Source: Candidatus Kryptoniota bacterium (lineage in GTDB: Bacteria > Bacteroidota > Ignavibacteria > Kryptoniales > JAKASW01). From it: a stretch of DNA of 64,000 bases. Below, one piece after another: positions 1-9,255 of the stretch; position 1 is the stretch's first letter, and each line of letters starts with the position of its first letter. Position numbers and translations under genes: made by a program. Under the pieces are notes generated by a model that worked only from the letters and a program-made list of their open reading frames with translations, was not told the DNA's origin and did not search any database. The DNA lies in NCBI GenBank assembly GCA_024641705.1, contig JAHECO010000012.1, positions 1 to 64,000 on the forward strand, read 5' to 3'.

Positions 1-168
1 GTGAACAGCAGAACGAACGGGTGGGGAGTATCTTGCCGGCGCTTCGGCGGAACCGACCGCGTTACTGTCGGAGCGGACGACGCCTGGATGTATTCTACAA
101 CCGGCAACGCGCGGACCTGGAAATCACGGATGGTCAGCGCTTGGCGGGCTGAGGTGAGGGGCTCCTAA
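1..168 (+). other. possible C-terminal end of an unrecognised protein, partial at window edge
   Basis: Frame 1 is open from the first base to a TAA at 166-168, giving about 55 codons. The peptide includes TNGWGVS and MYSTTGNARTWKSR, which loosely resemble BNR/sialidase-type propeller repeats (G.. then T.G..W). It would overlap the convergent glycosyltransferase gene by about 35 bp. It carries no T9SS sorting domain. A random open frame of this length is quite possible at this GC, so this is only a weak suggestion that a propeller gene enters from the left. Confidence 0.2.
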
Positions 169-1732
169 TCCCCGTGTAGTGGTACAGTACAACAGGGCCT
201 TTTGAAGCGACCAGGCTCCAGCCAGCATCCCCGGGGTCTTTGCCCAGCACATCGGGTATCAGTGTGCTCTTCCAGTCGCACAGCCATTCTATGTGTTGAC
301 TGCGAAGGTACGCCGGCATATCGGCCATGTGTGCCAGCGCCGCAGGATTAACCTTCCCGTCGAGGTTCACGACACCGTCCCGGCAATATCCAAGAGTTCC
401 GCTTTGCGGCGCACCGACGGTGGCGCTGTCCGGAACGTACTCGCGGACAAGACCAACCTGCTTCTCGAAGTATTCGTTCGCGACCTTTCGCTCGGCGAAG
501 GCATAAACGACCAGACAGACGGGAATCGCCAGGAGGAATGGGACTACCGAGCGGGCCTTGCCGAGATTTCCGGCGATCGCGTAACCGAACATGACGGTTG
601 AGACGGCTGTAAGCGGCGCAACGTACCGAACATAGAACCAGGTTGACTTGAACGTCAGCGTGTACCAACCGAGCAGAAGGAGAGACGTGAGAAGAATTAT
701 CCCGGCAAAGCCAACGGTTCGCGCGGTCAGCCATTCGTCGGGCCGAGACGGTTTGCTGAAAACCTCTCTCTTCTTCCAGAGAAGAAACAATCCGGCCGCA
801 AGGAGAAGGAAACGGACCACAACGGCTGCGGTTCCTTCAAATTCCAACTTTCCCCAATAGATATACGGGACCGCGACCTGCAAGAGAGAAGATCCTGCCC
901 GCCAGACTCTTCCCCACGAAAACAGCAGGCCCTCCTCGGATGTGCCGCTCGTCGGCATCAACGATCCGAAACGAAGAATATTGTACACCCACCAGGGCAG
1001 CGACACGAGAAACGCCGTGCCTGCCACGACCACGGACCTGCCAAGCCTTTCAGGAAGCGGCCGGCTCCGCTCTCGAAGCAAAATGGTCGCGGAGATAATT
1101 ATGACCAGAAAAACGGCGTCCACCCGTGTAAGGACCGTCAGCCCAAGGAGGAAACCGAAGATGAAGAGGCCGCTCCACGACTCATGTCTCCCCAGCTGGT
1201 AGTACCGCCATGCCGCCGCGTAGAAGAACATCAAGCATCCGGTTTCCAGACCGTTGAACGATGCCATAAAAATCCATGTGCTGGCAAGATATAGGAACGC
1301 GGTCCACCAGAACGCCTCGTGCGCGAGAGCAGGAGAACGATCTTTAATTCCGTCCCTGGCCACCATGCCCAGTAGCCAGGCTGTACCGAGATAGAAGAGC
1401 CATTGCAGGAGGAGTACGTACCTGAGAGCGTCGAGACGGCGACCATGAGCAATCCAGTATGCAGGCACAGTCATGAAAGTGAAAAGCGGCTGAAAGCCGT
1501 TGGTGAGTGTGTGGCCGTCGATCGTTACACCACGACCTCCAGCAATGTTTCTCGCTACGGTCAGTGCGTAGTAACCGTCTTCACTTATCGGCCTGCCGAT
1601 GAGATCCTTTGCCGGACGGAACACAAGAGACAGCGCTGCTGCCGCGACCAGTACTGCTGCGCATTTCACAGCCAGCATCGCGAACTTCCTATTTGAGTGC
1701 GAGGCATCCGGGTCTCCGTCATACCCTCGCAT
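134..1732 (-). CDS. GT-C family integral membrane glycosyltransferase
   Basis: About 532 residues with roughly ten or more hydrophobic segments, in the style of lipid-phosphate-sugar dependent GT-C transferases (ArnT/PMT-like). A charged N-terminus is followed by a TM helix and then the acidic loop motif EDGYYALTVARN with TNGFQPL. This is the conserved first periplasmic loop of this family, where the acidic residues are catalytic or metal-binding. A soluble C-terminal part (about 430-530) follows the last TM. It probably transfers a sugar from a polyprenyl-phosphate donor to a lipid or glycan outside the membrane; acceptor unknown. Start chosen at ATG 1732, which has GGAG eight bases upstream. 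ATG 1747 and a TTG at 1756 are alternatives. Confidence 0.8.
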   Translation of the reverse strand: MRGYDGDPDASHSNRKFAMLAVKCAAVLVAAAALSLVFRPAKDLIGRPISEDGYYALTVARNIAGGRGVTIDGHTLTNGFQPLFTFMTVPAYWIAHGRRLDALRYVLLLQWLFYLGTAWLLGMVARDGIKDRSPALAHEAFWWTAFLYLASTWIFMASFNGLETGCLMFFYAAAWRYYQLGRHESWSGLFIFGFLLGLTVLTRVDAVFLVIIISATILLRERSRPLPERLGRSVVVAGTAFLVSLPWWVYNILRFGSLMPTSGTSEEGLLFSWGRVWRAGSSLLQVAVPYIYWGKLEFEGTAAVVVRFLLLAAGLFLLWKKREVFSKPSRPDEWLTARTVGFAGIILLTSLLLLGWYTLTFKSTWFYVRYVAPLTAVSTVMFGYAIAGNLGKARSVVPFLLAIPVCLVVYAFAERKVANEYFEKQVGLVREYVPDSATVGAPQSGTLGYCRDGVVNLDGKVNPAALAHMADMPAYLRSQHIEWLCDWKSTLIPDVLGKDPGDAGWSLVASKGPVVLYHYTGIRSPSPQPAKR

Positions 1733-2025
1733 AAACTCGACTCCCATGTGCACCAATGTTAATAATCACGCGGCAATATTTCCACGACATGGTAATTGAC
1801 GATTTTGATTTTGCATTGTCTGCCGCCTTTCGTGCCGAAAGCCGGCATTCCTTGCAGCGAAGTCGTCGGTCCAACCGCCGGCCGCAAGATACAGGGAGTG
1901 CGGCCTATCCGGCTCCAGGGGAGTGAGCTGTTCGAGGAAGAATAAATCATCCGGTAGCCGATGGCTCGTAACTCGTAGCGGCATCCGCGGACATAGAAAG
2001 AATACGAAGAATACGGAATGAACGA

Positions 2026-2060
2026 AAAGGCGGCGTGGTAATGCGCCGCCTTCTTCTTTT
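2026..2060 (+). terminator. orphan rho-independent terminator
   Basis: AAGGCGGCG (2027-2035) pairs with CGCCGCCTT (2044-2052) and is followed by CTTCTTTT. No plus-strand gene ends just upstream. The stem core is almost the same as those at 27.09 and 30.27 kb, which lie directly behind T9SS genes. Its T-run abuts the ATG of the truncated T9SS gene, so it looks like a leftover from a lost neighbour. Confidence 0.75.
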
Positions 2061-2825
2061 ATGTCCCACACGATTAAGGTGCGTTACGGAAGTGTGTACG
2101 CAACACCGAGCGACAGCATCCCCTGGACTCAGGTGTTGCCCGATACCCTCAGCGAAGGTTATGCAATCGTGGCTCTTGACACGAACGTATTCGTCGCCAC
2201 GATGCGCGGAATTTATTTTCACGGCGGCATTAGTTCCGGATGGGTAGCGAGAAACAACGGGCTTCCGGTGAGCGACACCACTTGGCTGGCATCGTGTCTT
2301 CTGATGGTGCGGGACAGCGTGGTGGTCGCGTACATTTCATCCAGTGGCAACACCACTTATTCAAACGGTCTTTACATGACATCAGATCTGGGACAGGCAT
2401 GGCACCCCGTCGACGATTCGGCCCTCGCGGGGACACCTGTCAACGCCGTCGCCTCTAACGCTGAATACCTCTTTGCGGGGACACAAACGGGCGCGTGGCG
2501 CGTACCGATCTCAGACGTAATAACCGCGGTGAATGCGGGTGGCCCGCAATTACCTTCGGAGTATTTGCTTGATCAAAATTATCCTAACCCGTTCAACCCG
2601 ACGACGGCTATCGGCTATCAGCTGTCGTCCGCCGCAGGCGGACACGTGACGCTTAAGGTTTACAACGTGCTGGGGCAGGAAGTTGCAACCCTTGTCAGCG
2701 GCGTTAAGCGGCCGGGAAACTACACGGTGAATTTCGACGGGAGCAGGCTGTCGAGCGGCGTCTATTTCTACAGTCTTCGGGTGGACGGGTTCAGCAAAAC
2801 GATGAAGATGATGCTTTTGAAATGA
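2061..2825 (+). CDS. 5'-truncated T9SS type A sorting domain protein, propeller-like
   Basis: 254 codons. The N-terminal ~165 residues have short repeats ending in aromatic/Gly motifs (GISSGWVARNNGLP, TSDLGQAWHPVDD, YLFAGTQTGAWR) typical of BNR/YCF48-like beta-propellers. The last ~80 residues are a full T9SS type A sorting domain: LDQNYPNPFNPTTAIGY, then VYNVLGQEVATLV, then SGVYFYSL, then KMMLLK. There is no signal peptide, and the ATG lies directly behind the T-run of a terminator with no ribosome binding site. The intact protein should have a Sec signal and more blades. It is therefore probably a pseudogene, the 3' remnant of a surface-exported protein. The coding frame and domain are certain; expression is doubtful. 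Confidence 0.7.
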   Translation: MSHTIKVRYGSVYATPSDSIPWTQVLPDTLSEGYAIVALDTNVFVATMRGIYFHGGISSGWVARNNGLPVSDTTWLASCLLMVRDSVVVAYISSSGNTTYSNGLYMTSDLGQAWHPVDDSALAGTPVNAVASNAEYLFAGTQTGAWRVPISDVITAVNAGGPQLPSEYLLDQNYPNPFNPTTAIGYQLSSAAGGHVTLKVYNVLGQEVATLVSGVKRPGNYTVNFDGSRLSSGVYFYSLRVDGFSKTMKMMLLK

Positions 2826-3014
2826 AGCATCGGCCGGAGCTTAGCACCGCCGGGAGAAATGAGTTGGCTGATTGGAGTTCAGATCTCGCCGTGCGACTTG
2901 TTGAATCTGACTTAGCTCCGGCATACATTTGAGCTCCAGTCGGTTCCGGAGCGTTGCTTCGCGTGGAACCGGGGGATCGGGTGTTTAACCTGGAGAGGCG
3001 GGAGGGTCAGGGTC

Positions 3015-3650
3015 ATGAAAGCGGGACGGTCTGCATTTATTCTTGCTCTTCTTCTGTCGTGCTCGGCCGCGCAGGCCCAGCAGTTCGGGGCGTTCACATC
3101 CTTTCAGCATAACGAAATCACGCCGGGGCTCTACATAATATTTGCCGGTGAGAGGGTCGCGTACCAGTGGAACATGAGTATACCCATCCTTCCACACGAT
3201 CCCTACAACGGCAACAGGTCCAACGCCTCGTTCTGGTCTGTGTACATGGTCGGCATCGCGGCACTGGATTACTACGGAGGCATGGCGATCGAAAGCGACT
3301 CCTCCTTGACGGGGTTTCTCGCGCAGATATTCTTTATGATCCTTCCGGTCATATCTAACGGGCAGCTTCACCTCAATCTCCTGCCGGCAACTTCCGTCGA
3401 TATCACCGGGGCGCAGGCATCCGCCTTCATCGGATGGGACACGGCGCTGTTTGAGCTGAGAGATATACAATGGTTCAGGATCGCGCCGAAGGCCGGTGTC
3501 GCCTGTTACAAGGTTTTCGGTTCACCCGAGAGCGGTAAGACGAGGCTAAGTCTGGGGCTGCAGATCGGCGTGAAGATGAACATCGATTCCCGCGGACACG
3601 GGCGAAGCCCTGTTATCGGGTTCGTCACGTTGGAGGCAGGTATATACTGA
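3015..3650 (+). CDS. secreted protein of unknown function
   Basis: 211 residues. A clear Sec signal peptide (MKAGRSAFILALLLSCSAAQA, cleavage near residue 21) is followed by alternating hydrophobic/aromatic strands and a C-terminal aromatic residue (VTLEAGIY). That is the look of a small outer-membrane beta-barrel or a periplasmic beta protein. No catalytic motif was recognised. A weak AGG-type Shine-Dalgarno lies upstream. It stands alone between a truncated T9SS gene and the toxin-antitoxin island. Membership of a named family cannot be claimed by eye. Confidence 0.7.
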   Translation: MKAGRSAFILALLLSCSAAQAQQFGAFTSFQHNEITPGLYIIFAGERVAYQWNMSIPILPHDPYNGNRSNASFWSVYMVGIAALDYYGGMAIESDSSLTGFLAQIFFMILPVISNGQLHLNLLPATSVDITGAQASAFIGWDTALFELRDIQWFRIAPKAGVACYKVFGSPESGKTRLSLGLQIGVKMNIDSRGHGRSPVIGFVTLEAGIY

Positions 3651-3802
3651 CCTGAGACCGCTGTGGGAGCAGATGGGAAGGAATCGCGATGAGGTCGCAG
3701 TGCAGACTCAGGTGTTAGGTAGTAAGGGTTAGTCAGCTGCAGCACATATCATTAAGCTTACGGCACGGTTGTGGACTTGACTCGGGAAACTTTCCGCAGG
3801 AC

Positions 3803-3875
3803 TTGACTTCCACGGACGCACCGGTTACATTGTTCCCGATGAGGGAGCGTTGCGCTATGGTAAATTTAGGGAACA
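3803..3875 (+). promoter_or_regulatory. sigma70-like promoter and possible operator of the higBA module
   Basis: TTGACT (3803-3808), a 17-bp spacer, then TACATT (3826-3831). A 10-bp direct repeat GGACTTGACT occurs at 3773-3782 and 3799-3808. An inverted repeat, TGTTCCC (3831-3837) and GGGAACA (3869-3875), begins at the -10 element and ends before the GTG start at 3897. HigA-type antitoxins normally repress their own promoter, so the inverted repeat is a reasonable operator candidate. This is inferred from sequence only. Confidence 0.5.
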
Positions 3876-3896
3876 TTGCCCAGAAGGCCTCTATAG

Positions 3897-4175
3897 GTGA
3901 AGGTTATTGGAATAACAAAACTCGATGAGTTTGCAGATAAACATGGCGATGTGCGCGGACAATTGGCATCTTGGCTTGGAGAAGCCAAAAAGGCGGAATG
4001 GCACACGCCTGCAGAAATCAAAGCACGATACGCTTCTGCAAGCTTTCTTGCTGATTATCATGTCGTCTTCAATCTGAAAGGCAAGAAATACAGGCTTGAA
4101 GTCGTAGTGGGCTACAAGAATCAAATAATATCGATAAGCAGAATCGGCACACACGCCGAGTATTCAAAGTGGTGA
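3897..4175 (+). CDS. higB: HigB-family mRNA interferase toxin
   Basis: 92 residues, usual for the HigB_toxin family (RelE-like fold, ribosome-dependent mRNA cleavage). Diagnostic features are the N-terminal KVIGITKLDEF, the centre LASWLGEAKKAEWHTPAEIKARYASASFL, and the C-terminal FNLKGKKYRLEVVVGYKNQIISISRIGTHAEY, where the basic residues and the terminal TH..Y form the active face in relatives. Start is GTG with AGAAGG about nine bases upstream. It sits ten bases before an antitoxin gene and is driven by a candidate autoregulated promoter. It is intact, so a functional toxin is likely. Confidence 0.85.
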   Translation: MKVIGITKLDEFADKHGDVRGQLASWLGEAKKAEWHTPAEIKARYASASFLADYHVVFNLKGKKYRLEVVVGYKNQIISISRIGTHAEYSKW

Positions 4176-4185
4176 ATCAGATAAA

Positions 4186-5400
4186 ATGACAGATTCTGTG
4201 AAAATGATAAAAACACGATCAGACTTGGAAAAAGCTCTTTCTGAGGTCGAAAAACTTCTGGCTCTTGACCCGGATCCAGATTCCAAAGAGGGTGAAACAC
4301 TGAAAATGCTTACTCTTCTTGTGGAGGATTACGAGAAAAGTGTTTTGTGGAAGTTTCGGCCCGATCCGATTGATGCGATAGTGTTTAGAATGGAACAGCA
4401 GAATCTTTCGCAGAGAGACCTGATTCCTTTTATCGGCAGTAGAAGCAAGGTCTCAGAAGTCCTCTCTAGGAAACGTCCCTTGACCCTATCCATGATTCGG
4501 GCTCTTCACAATGGACTTGGCATACCGGCGGAATCCCTAATCCAGGATCAGGATGATACGAAATCAAGCGACTTTAAGATCGAATGGCAGAGGTTTCCGG
4601 TAAAAGATATGGCCTCGCGTGGCTGGTTGAAGCCGTTTTCCCGTGCAACAAAAGACGACATAGAGGCGGTAAAGAAGTTTTTTGATGAATTGAAGCCAAT
4701 TCCGTTGGTTCAGGTGCTATACAGAACTTCGAATCACATGCGTTCGGCTCGGAAGATGGACCAGTATGCGCTGGCTGCTTGGACAGCAAGGGTGATAAAT
4801 GTTGCTTCTGCAAACCCGCCCAAAGCACCCTATGAAAAGGAAAGCATAGACGATGACTTCATGAAGGCGCTCGTCCGCCTGAGTGTTTTTAACGATGGCC
4901 CACTCCTCGCTTGTCGCTATCTAGAAGAACAAGGGATCTCCATAGTGATTGAAAAACATCTTCCTGGCACTTACCTAGACGGGTCCGCAATCATGATAAA
5001 GCAAGAGCATCCTATCATTGCACTCACCTTGCGGCACGATCGATTGGATAATTTTTGGTTCAGCCTGATGCACGAACTTGCGCATCTGCGCCTTCATTTG
5101 GGATCGGAGATTGATCAGTTTTATGATGATTTCGATGTTGATTATCAAGGTGATTTGCGGGAGGATGCAGCCGATGCACTGGCCAGCGAAATTCTCATCC
5201 CAAAAGATGTTTGGAAAAAGAGTCCCGCGAGCAAACTGAAAATGCCAGAGGCGGTTTCAAGCCTTGCGAAGACCCTAGGTATCCATCCTGCAATCGTGGC
5301 CGGAAGAATTAGACACGAGACCGGAGATTTTCGTATCTTGAATAATCTCGTGGGCCACAGGCAGGTAAGAACCCTCTTTGGGGAGCACGGTTGGAACTAA
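4186..5400 (+). CDS. HigA-type antitoxin fused to ImmA/IrrE-family metallopeptidase
   Basis: 404 residues. Residues 1-50 are the HigA-like N-terminus. Residues ~62-115 form an XRE helix-turn-helix (MEQQNLSQRDLIPFIGSRSKVSEVLSRKR), as in HigA partners of HigB. The C-terminal half (~200-395) is an IrrE/ImmA zinc peptidase: HELAH at 296-300 and the downstream acidic helix REDAADALASE (E326), which supplies the third zinc ligand in this family. ImmA/IrrE enzymes cleave repressors in response to stress or DNA damage. The fusion suggests an antitoxin that can cleave itself or a partner and release HigB. The next gene overlaps its stop by ten bases, implying one operon. Confidence 0.85.
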   Translation: MTDSVKMIKTRSDLEKALSEVEKLLALDPDPDSKEGETLKMLTLLVEDYEKSVLWKFRPDPIDAIVFRMEQQNLSQRDLIPFIGSRSKVSEVLSRKRPLTLSMIRALHNGLGIPAESLIQDQDDTKSSDFKIEWQRFPVKDMASRGWLKPFSRATKDDIEAVKKFFDELKPIPLVQVLYRTSNHMRSARKMDQYALAAWTARVINVASANPPKAPYEKESIDDDFMKALVRLSVFNDGPLLACRYLEEQGISIVIEKHLPGTYLDGSAIMIKQEHPIIALTLRHDRLDNFWFSLMHELAHLRLHLGSEIDQFYDDFDVDYQGDLREDAADALASEILIPKDVWKKSPASKLKMPEAVSSLAKTLGIHPAIVAGRIRHETGDFRILNNLVGHRQVRTLFGEHGWN

Positions 5401-6557
5401 GCTTTGGGCCAAATCATTATATGCCGGTGCTTCATTGGAAACCAGCGGAGGTGGGAGCACTATCCAAGCTTGCAGATACGACAAGAGAACACATAACACC
5501 GCTGCTTGAATTGTGTCCAACGATGTTCGTCCAGAAAGAGGGGATTAAACGAAAGAAGCGTGGCCCCAAAAAAGTCGAAGATATTCTCCTTTCCAGAATT
5601 GAAGAGCTGAGGCTCGCTGTCACGGGAAATCCATTCTTAATTGACCTTAGACACCTGCCGGAATCCCTAACCTGCTCAGATGGTGAACATATGTGGGATG
5701 CCCTTAGCAGAAAAGGAATCTCTCTTGGCTTAGTGGCCGTCCCCGTTACGGGTTTCTTTGGAAAAGGGAAACCCCATCAGGCAAAAATTGCGGAAATAGC
5801 CGAGAACTTCGGGAGAGGACTCGCGATCCGACTTTTCAGAAGAGATCTTGAAAGGCCGAGTCTACCCAGAGATGTTCTAACTTTGCTCGAAATCTTAAAG
5901 ACCGACATTGGACGCGCCCATCTGCTGATTGACCTCGAATTAGTCAGCGCCGACTCTCATTCGTTGGATTCTTTGATAACGAGAATTCCTCAAGTAAATG
6001 ACTGGAGAAGTGTGACGATCGTAGGGGGTTCATTTCCCCTCGATCTCCGACACCTGAAGGCAAACGACGTCTATGAACTTGACAGACATGAGTTCAAACT
6101 GTGGAACGATCATCTCTGCTCGCTGATGCAGTCTCGATACGGCAGAACACCTTCTTTTGGCGATTACACGATTCAGCATCCTTTCTACAACGAACCAGTC
6201 AAAACTCCGCATGTGAGTGCAAGCATCCGTTACTCTACGCCTGAATCTTGGACTGTCTTTCGCGGGGAGTGGATTGGAAAGAAAAGCGGTGCGGGTTGTG
6301 GCCAGTACCCGGCCGAGGCACAACTCCTTATGAAAAGACCCGAGTACGCCGGGGAAGATTTCAGCTTCGGAGATAAGTTTATAGCGGAAAAGGCCCGGAA
6401 CGGATCAGATCATCCTGGAGGTCCAGCTCAATGGTTGCTTGCCGGTATTAACCACCATATTACGATTACAGCGGAAACGATTAGAGCCATCTATGAACCA
6501 GCAGCGACAACCGAGGTTACTATTCCGGTTGCCTCAGCGGTTGCGAAGTCATCTTAG
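5391..6557 (+). CDS. Beta-family protein (phage Beta-protein-like), third gene of the higBA-IrrE operon
   Basis: 388 residues. The N-terminus NHYMPVLHWKPAEVGALSKL with RITPLLEL-like TPLLELCP matches the Beta protein family (PF14350), whose biochemical function is unknown. A central IDLRHLP, a VTIVGGSFPLDL segment and a C-terminal YCxxP-like stretch (GCGQYPAEAQLL) fit the family's TIM-barrel-like pattern. Start is TTG 5391, overlapping the previous stop. ATG 5421 is possible but would remove the conserved NHY lead-in. Beta-family genes are recurrently found beside ImmA/IrrE proteins in mobile islands, so a role in the same stress or anti-phage module is inferred. Confidence 0.75.
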   Translation: MELSFGPNHYMPVLHWKPAEVGALSKLADTTREHITPLLELCPTMFVQKEGIKRKKRGPKKVEDILLSRIEELRLAVTGNPFLIDLRHLPESLTCSDGEHMWDALSRKGISLGLVAVPVTGFFGKGKPHQAKIAEIAENFGRGLAIRLFRRDLERPSLPRDVLTLLEILKTDIGRAHLLIDLELVSADSHSLDSLITRIPQVNDWRSVTIVGGSFPLDLRHLKANDVYELDRHEFKLWNDHLCSLMQSRYGRTPSFGDYTIQHPFYNEPVKTPHVSASIRYSTPESWTVFRGEWIGKKSGAGCGQYPAEAQLLMKRPEYAGEDFSFGDKFIAEKARNGSDHPGGPAQWLLAGINHHITITAETIRAIYEPAATTEVTIPVASAVAKSS

Positions 6558-6754
6558 CTGGGCAGAAGCAGCGCTGCATTGCCGGCGCAGGCTGGCCCAA
6601 AGAGAACGTGATTCTTGAGGCACCTCATTCATCTCCTGACATTTGACAGCATGTATCTCCTCAGTGTCCACGAACCCGGAGAGATAGCCCCCCTTAGACT
6701 TCAACGCTCCCTTACTGACTTCAACCGTCGAACCGTTTCAGGAAGGATCCTGTC

Positions 6755-9010
6755 ATGAAAGCATTCCAGATCATCCTCGCTCTTCTGTTTGTGCTTCCGG
6801 TCTTGTTGTTCGCTCAGGAGCAGGAGACGAGTTATGCGATATCGATAATCGCCGGGGAAAGCCGGGTGATTCTGACTCGTGACAACACGCCCATCATGGA
6901 AGTTGACAGCATTCAATTCAACTTCATAACCCCGTCACAGATGAAGGTGAAGCGGCAGAGCGCGGAGAGCACAGTGCTGGAGTTTTTTTACAGTAACGTG
7001 CCGGACCCGGGGAAGGTGAATACCGCGAATGATTACACGGTGGACATAAACATCGACAGGATAGAAGACGGCTGGCACATCCATGCTCACCCGGAGTGGG
7101 GACGCGACGTGTCGATTTATCTCAAAGATCTTCACGGACATTATTTCGGAATACGAGAGAACCTTGTCCCCGACAACAGCAAGAGTCCGGATATTACCGG
7201 TTCGGTCCAGAATTTCGTCGTGAAGGGTGAAGACACCAGGTACCACGAGAATTATGCCTCAGTATGGTCGGCGTTTTTCTTCAACAGCCTCGGCTACGCC
7301 TCTTTCTTCGATACGTTCGCGGAAGGTCAGTATCAATTCGCGATAAACGGGAAGACGGAAATCTATCACAGGACGGGAGATCTCGACTGGTATATCTTCA
7401 CCGGGGACAGCGGTGACGAGATAATGAAATCATATTACAACGTCATCGGTGCGCCGAAGCACATCCCCGCGTGGGCTTCCGGCGTGACAATATGGCGGGA
7501 CGAGGATAAGAACGGCAAAGCGGACATACTCGACGACGTGGAACAGATGACCGCACTCAAGATTCCGATCACCTCGATTATGGTTGACAGGCCCTACAGC
7601 AACGGCGTAAACGGGTGGTCGAAAATGGATTTCAATGAGAAGTTCAGGAACCCGAGGGCTTGGATATACACGCTCAATGCCGACTACAACCTCCGGTTCA
7701 TGTCGTGGGTGGCACCGTGCACGTTCGGAGATACGAGCATCGTTCACGGGATGCCCGGCGACCACGGATATATCGACCTCAGCGATCCGGAGAGCGTGTC
7801 GGAGTTCGATAATGCGTTGACGAAGAATCTTTATGCTTACGGTGTTCAGGGGCACAAGATGGATCGTGCCGACGAGGTGTTTCCTGTCGAGCAGACCTGG
7901 CACGACAGGACCCCGCCGTGGGAGCGGAGGAACAAATACATTTACCTTTACGCGAAAGTCATAGATTCCGTGCTTGCCGCGAAATGGGGGAAAGATAATT
8001 TCAACTACTCCCGGGGCGGAATGCAGGGGAGCCAGAAGTACCTGAGCGCTTTGTGGGGCGGGGACTCGCGGGCGAGCTGGGACGGGCTTGCGTGTAGTGT
8101 CGCGAACGCCATGCGGGTCGGATTTATTGGTTTCCCGGATTGGGGAAGCGACGTCGGCGGGTACCTGGGCGATGTCGGGATGGAGCCGGAGGAGCTTTTC
8201 AGCAGGTGGCTGCAGTTCGGGACGTGGTCTGGATTGTTCGAAATCAAACTCGACGGCGCGGGCGGAAGCGGTAATGACAGAGCTCCCTGGCATTACGGCG
8301 AGACGCTCCAGGACAACTTCAGGCGTGCATGCGTGGAGAGGATGGAGCTCGCGCCCTACGTCTACTCGCAGCTGAACACGTCTGCCGACAACGGCGTGCT
8401 CATGAAACCACCGGCTTACGTCTACCCGCATGATCCCGCGACATATGATGTCTGGAACGAATATTTGTTCGGCAATTCATTCCTCGTCGCGCCGGTGACG
8501 CAACCCGACCAGTCGATGCGGAATATTTATCTCCCCGAAGGAACATGGTACGATTGGTATTCGCCGGGAAGATCCTACGCCGGGGGAAAGACTTACACAT
8601 GCGTGCTTTCCGCGACGCATATCCCCGTCTTCGTGGAACAGAACGCCATATTCGTGACCGGAGATAACTGGCTTACGGGCAACTCGGTGAAATGGAACGG
8701 CGACGCGAAGCCGGAGTTGATAGTGAACGCTTTCCCCGGCGACAGCGACTTTACGAACAGGTTCACATATGTCGACAGATTTGCCGGGGACAGTCTGAAG
8801 GTGATAACGATATCACAGAAGGGGAGCGGGATCGCGATTCAAGTTCCCGCTATTGGGTGCGAAGCGAAGGTGGTCGTCTACAACGTGGTCCCGAAGGGAC
8901 AGGTGATGGTGAACGGCAAGGCGGTGGACGCCAGGATTGACGAAGAAAGGAAGACAGTGGAGGTTGAGATCGGCAGGGGACTGGAGTACCGGATTGTGGT
9001 TGGAAGATGA
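6755..9010 (+). CDS. secreted glycoside hydrolase family 31 (alpha-glucosidase/alpha-xylosidase type)
   Basis: 751 residues with a Sec signal peptide (LALLFVLPVLLFAQ). The N-terminal beta-sandwich (~25-230) is followed by a GH31 (beta/alpha)8 barrel. The nucleophile region is HKMDRADE (D370). The acid/base region is LWGGDSRASWDGL (D437), followed by GFPDWGSDVGGYLG. A distal beta domain includes LPEGTWYDWYSPG, typical of GH31. It retains alpha-linked sugars from exo positions; the exact substrate cannot be read from sequence. There is no T9SS domain, so it is probably periplasmic. It lies between two conflict modules without an obvious operon partner. Confidence 0.9.
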   Translation: MKAFQIILALLFVLPVLLFAQEQETSYAISIIAGESRVILTRDNTPIMEVDSIQFNFITPSQMKVKRQSAESTVLEFFYSNVPDPGKVNTANDYTVDINIDRIEDGWHIHAHPEWGRDVSIYLKDLHGHYFGIRENLVPDNSKSPDITGSVQNFVVKGEDTRYHENYASVWSAFFFNSLGYASFFDTFAEGQYQFAINGKTEIYHRTGDLDWYIFTGDSGDEIMKSYYNVIGAPKHIPAWASGVTIWRDEDKNGKADILDDVEQMTALKIPITSIMVDRPYSNGVNGWSKMDFNEKFRNPRAWIYTLNADYNLRFMSWVAPCTFGDTSIVHGMPGDHGYIDLSDPESVSEFDNALTKNLYAYGVQGHKMDRADEVFPVEQTWHDRTPPWERRNKYIYLYAKVIDSVLAAKWGKDNFNYSRGGMQGSQKYLSALWGGDSRASWDGLACSVANAMRVGFIGFPDWGSDVGGYLGDVGMEPEELFSRWLQFGTWSGLFEIKLDGAGGSGNDRAPWHYGETLQDNFRRACVERMELAPYVYSQLNTSADNGVLMKPPAYVYPHDPATYDVWNEYLFGNSFLVAPVTQPDQSMRNIYLPEGTWYDWYSPGRSYAGGKTYTCVLSATHIPVFVEQNAIFVTGDNWLTGNSVKWNGDAKPELIVNAFPGDSDFTNRFTYVDRFAGDSLKVITISQKGSGIAIQVPAIGCEAKVVVYNVVPKGQVMVNGKAVDARIDEERKTVEVEIGRGLEYRIVVGR

Positions 9011-9255
9011 TAGGAAGATACGTGGCTGTAGCAAAACAACGTTGGATATTGTTTGATGAAGATTCTGATGTGGTTTCTATGTTCACCGAGGAGTGCGTTG
9101 CCCCCTATGGAGCCGGCGCACGAAAGAACAAGAGCATTTCGTTTGGAGGGGGCCAATAGAGGAGACGGCTTGCATAGGTCCCGCTGCCATGGGGAGTTAC
9201 GTGCTGTTACTATCGGTTGGCCGACTTTGCAGAACCTGCCCACATACCCGGAAAT

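Noticed and set aside
7430-8431. 333-codon minus-strand open frame
   Set aside because: Shadow of GH31; no domain, typical antisense composition.
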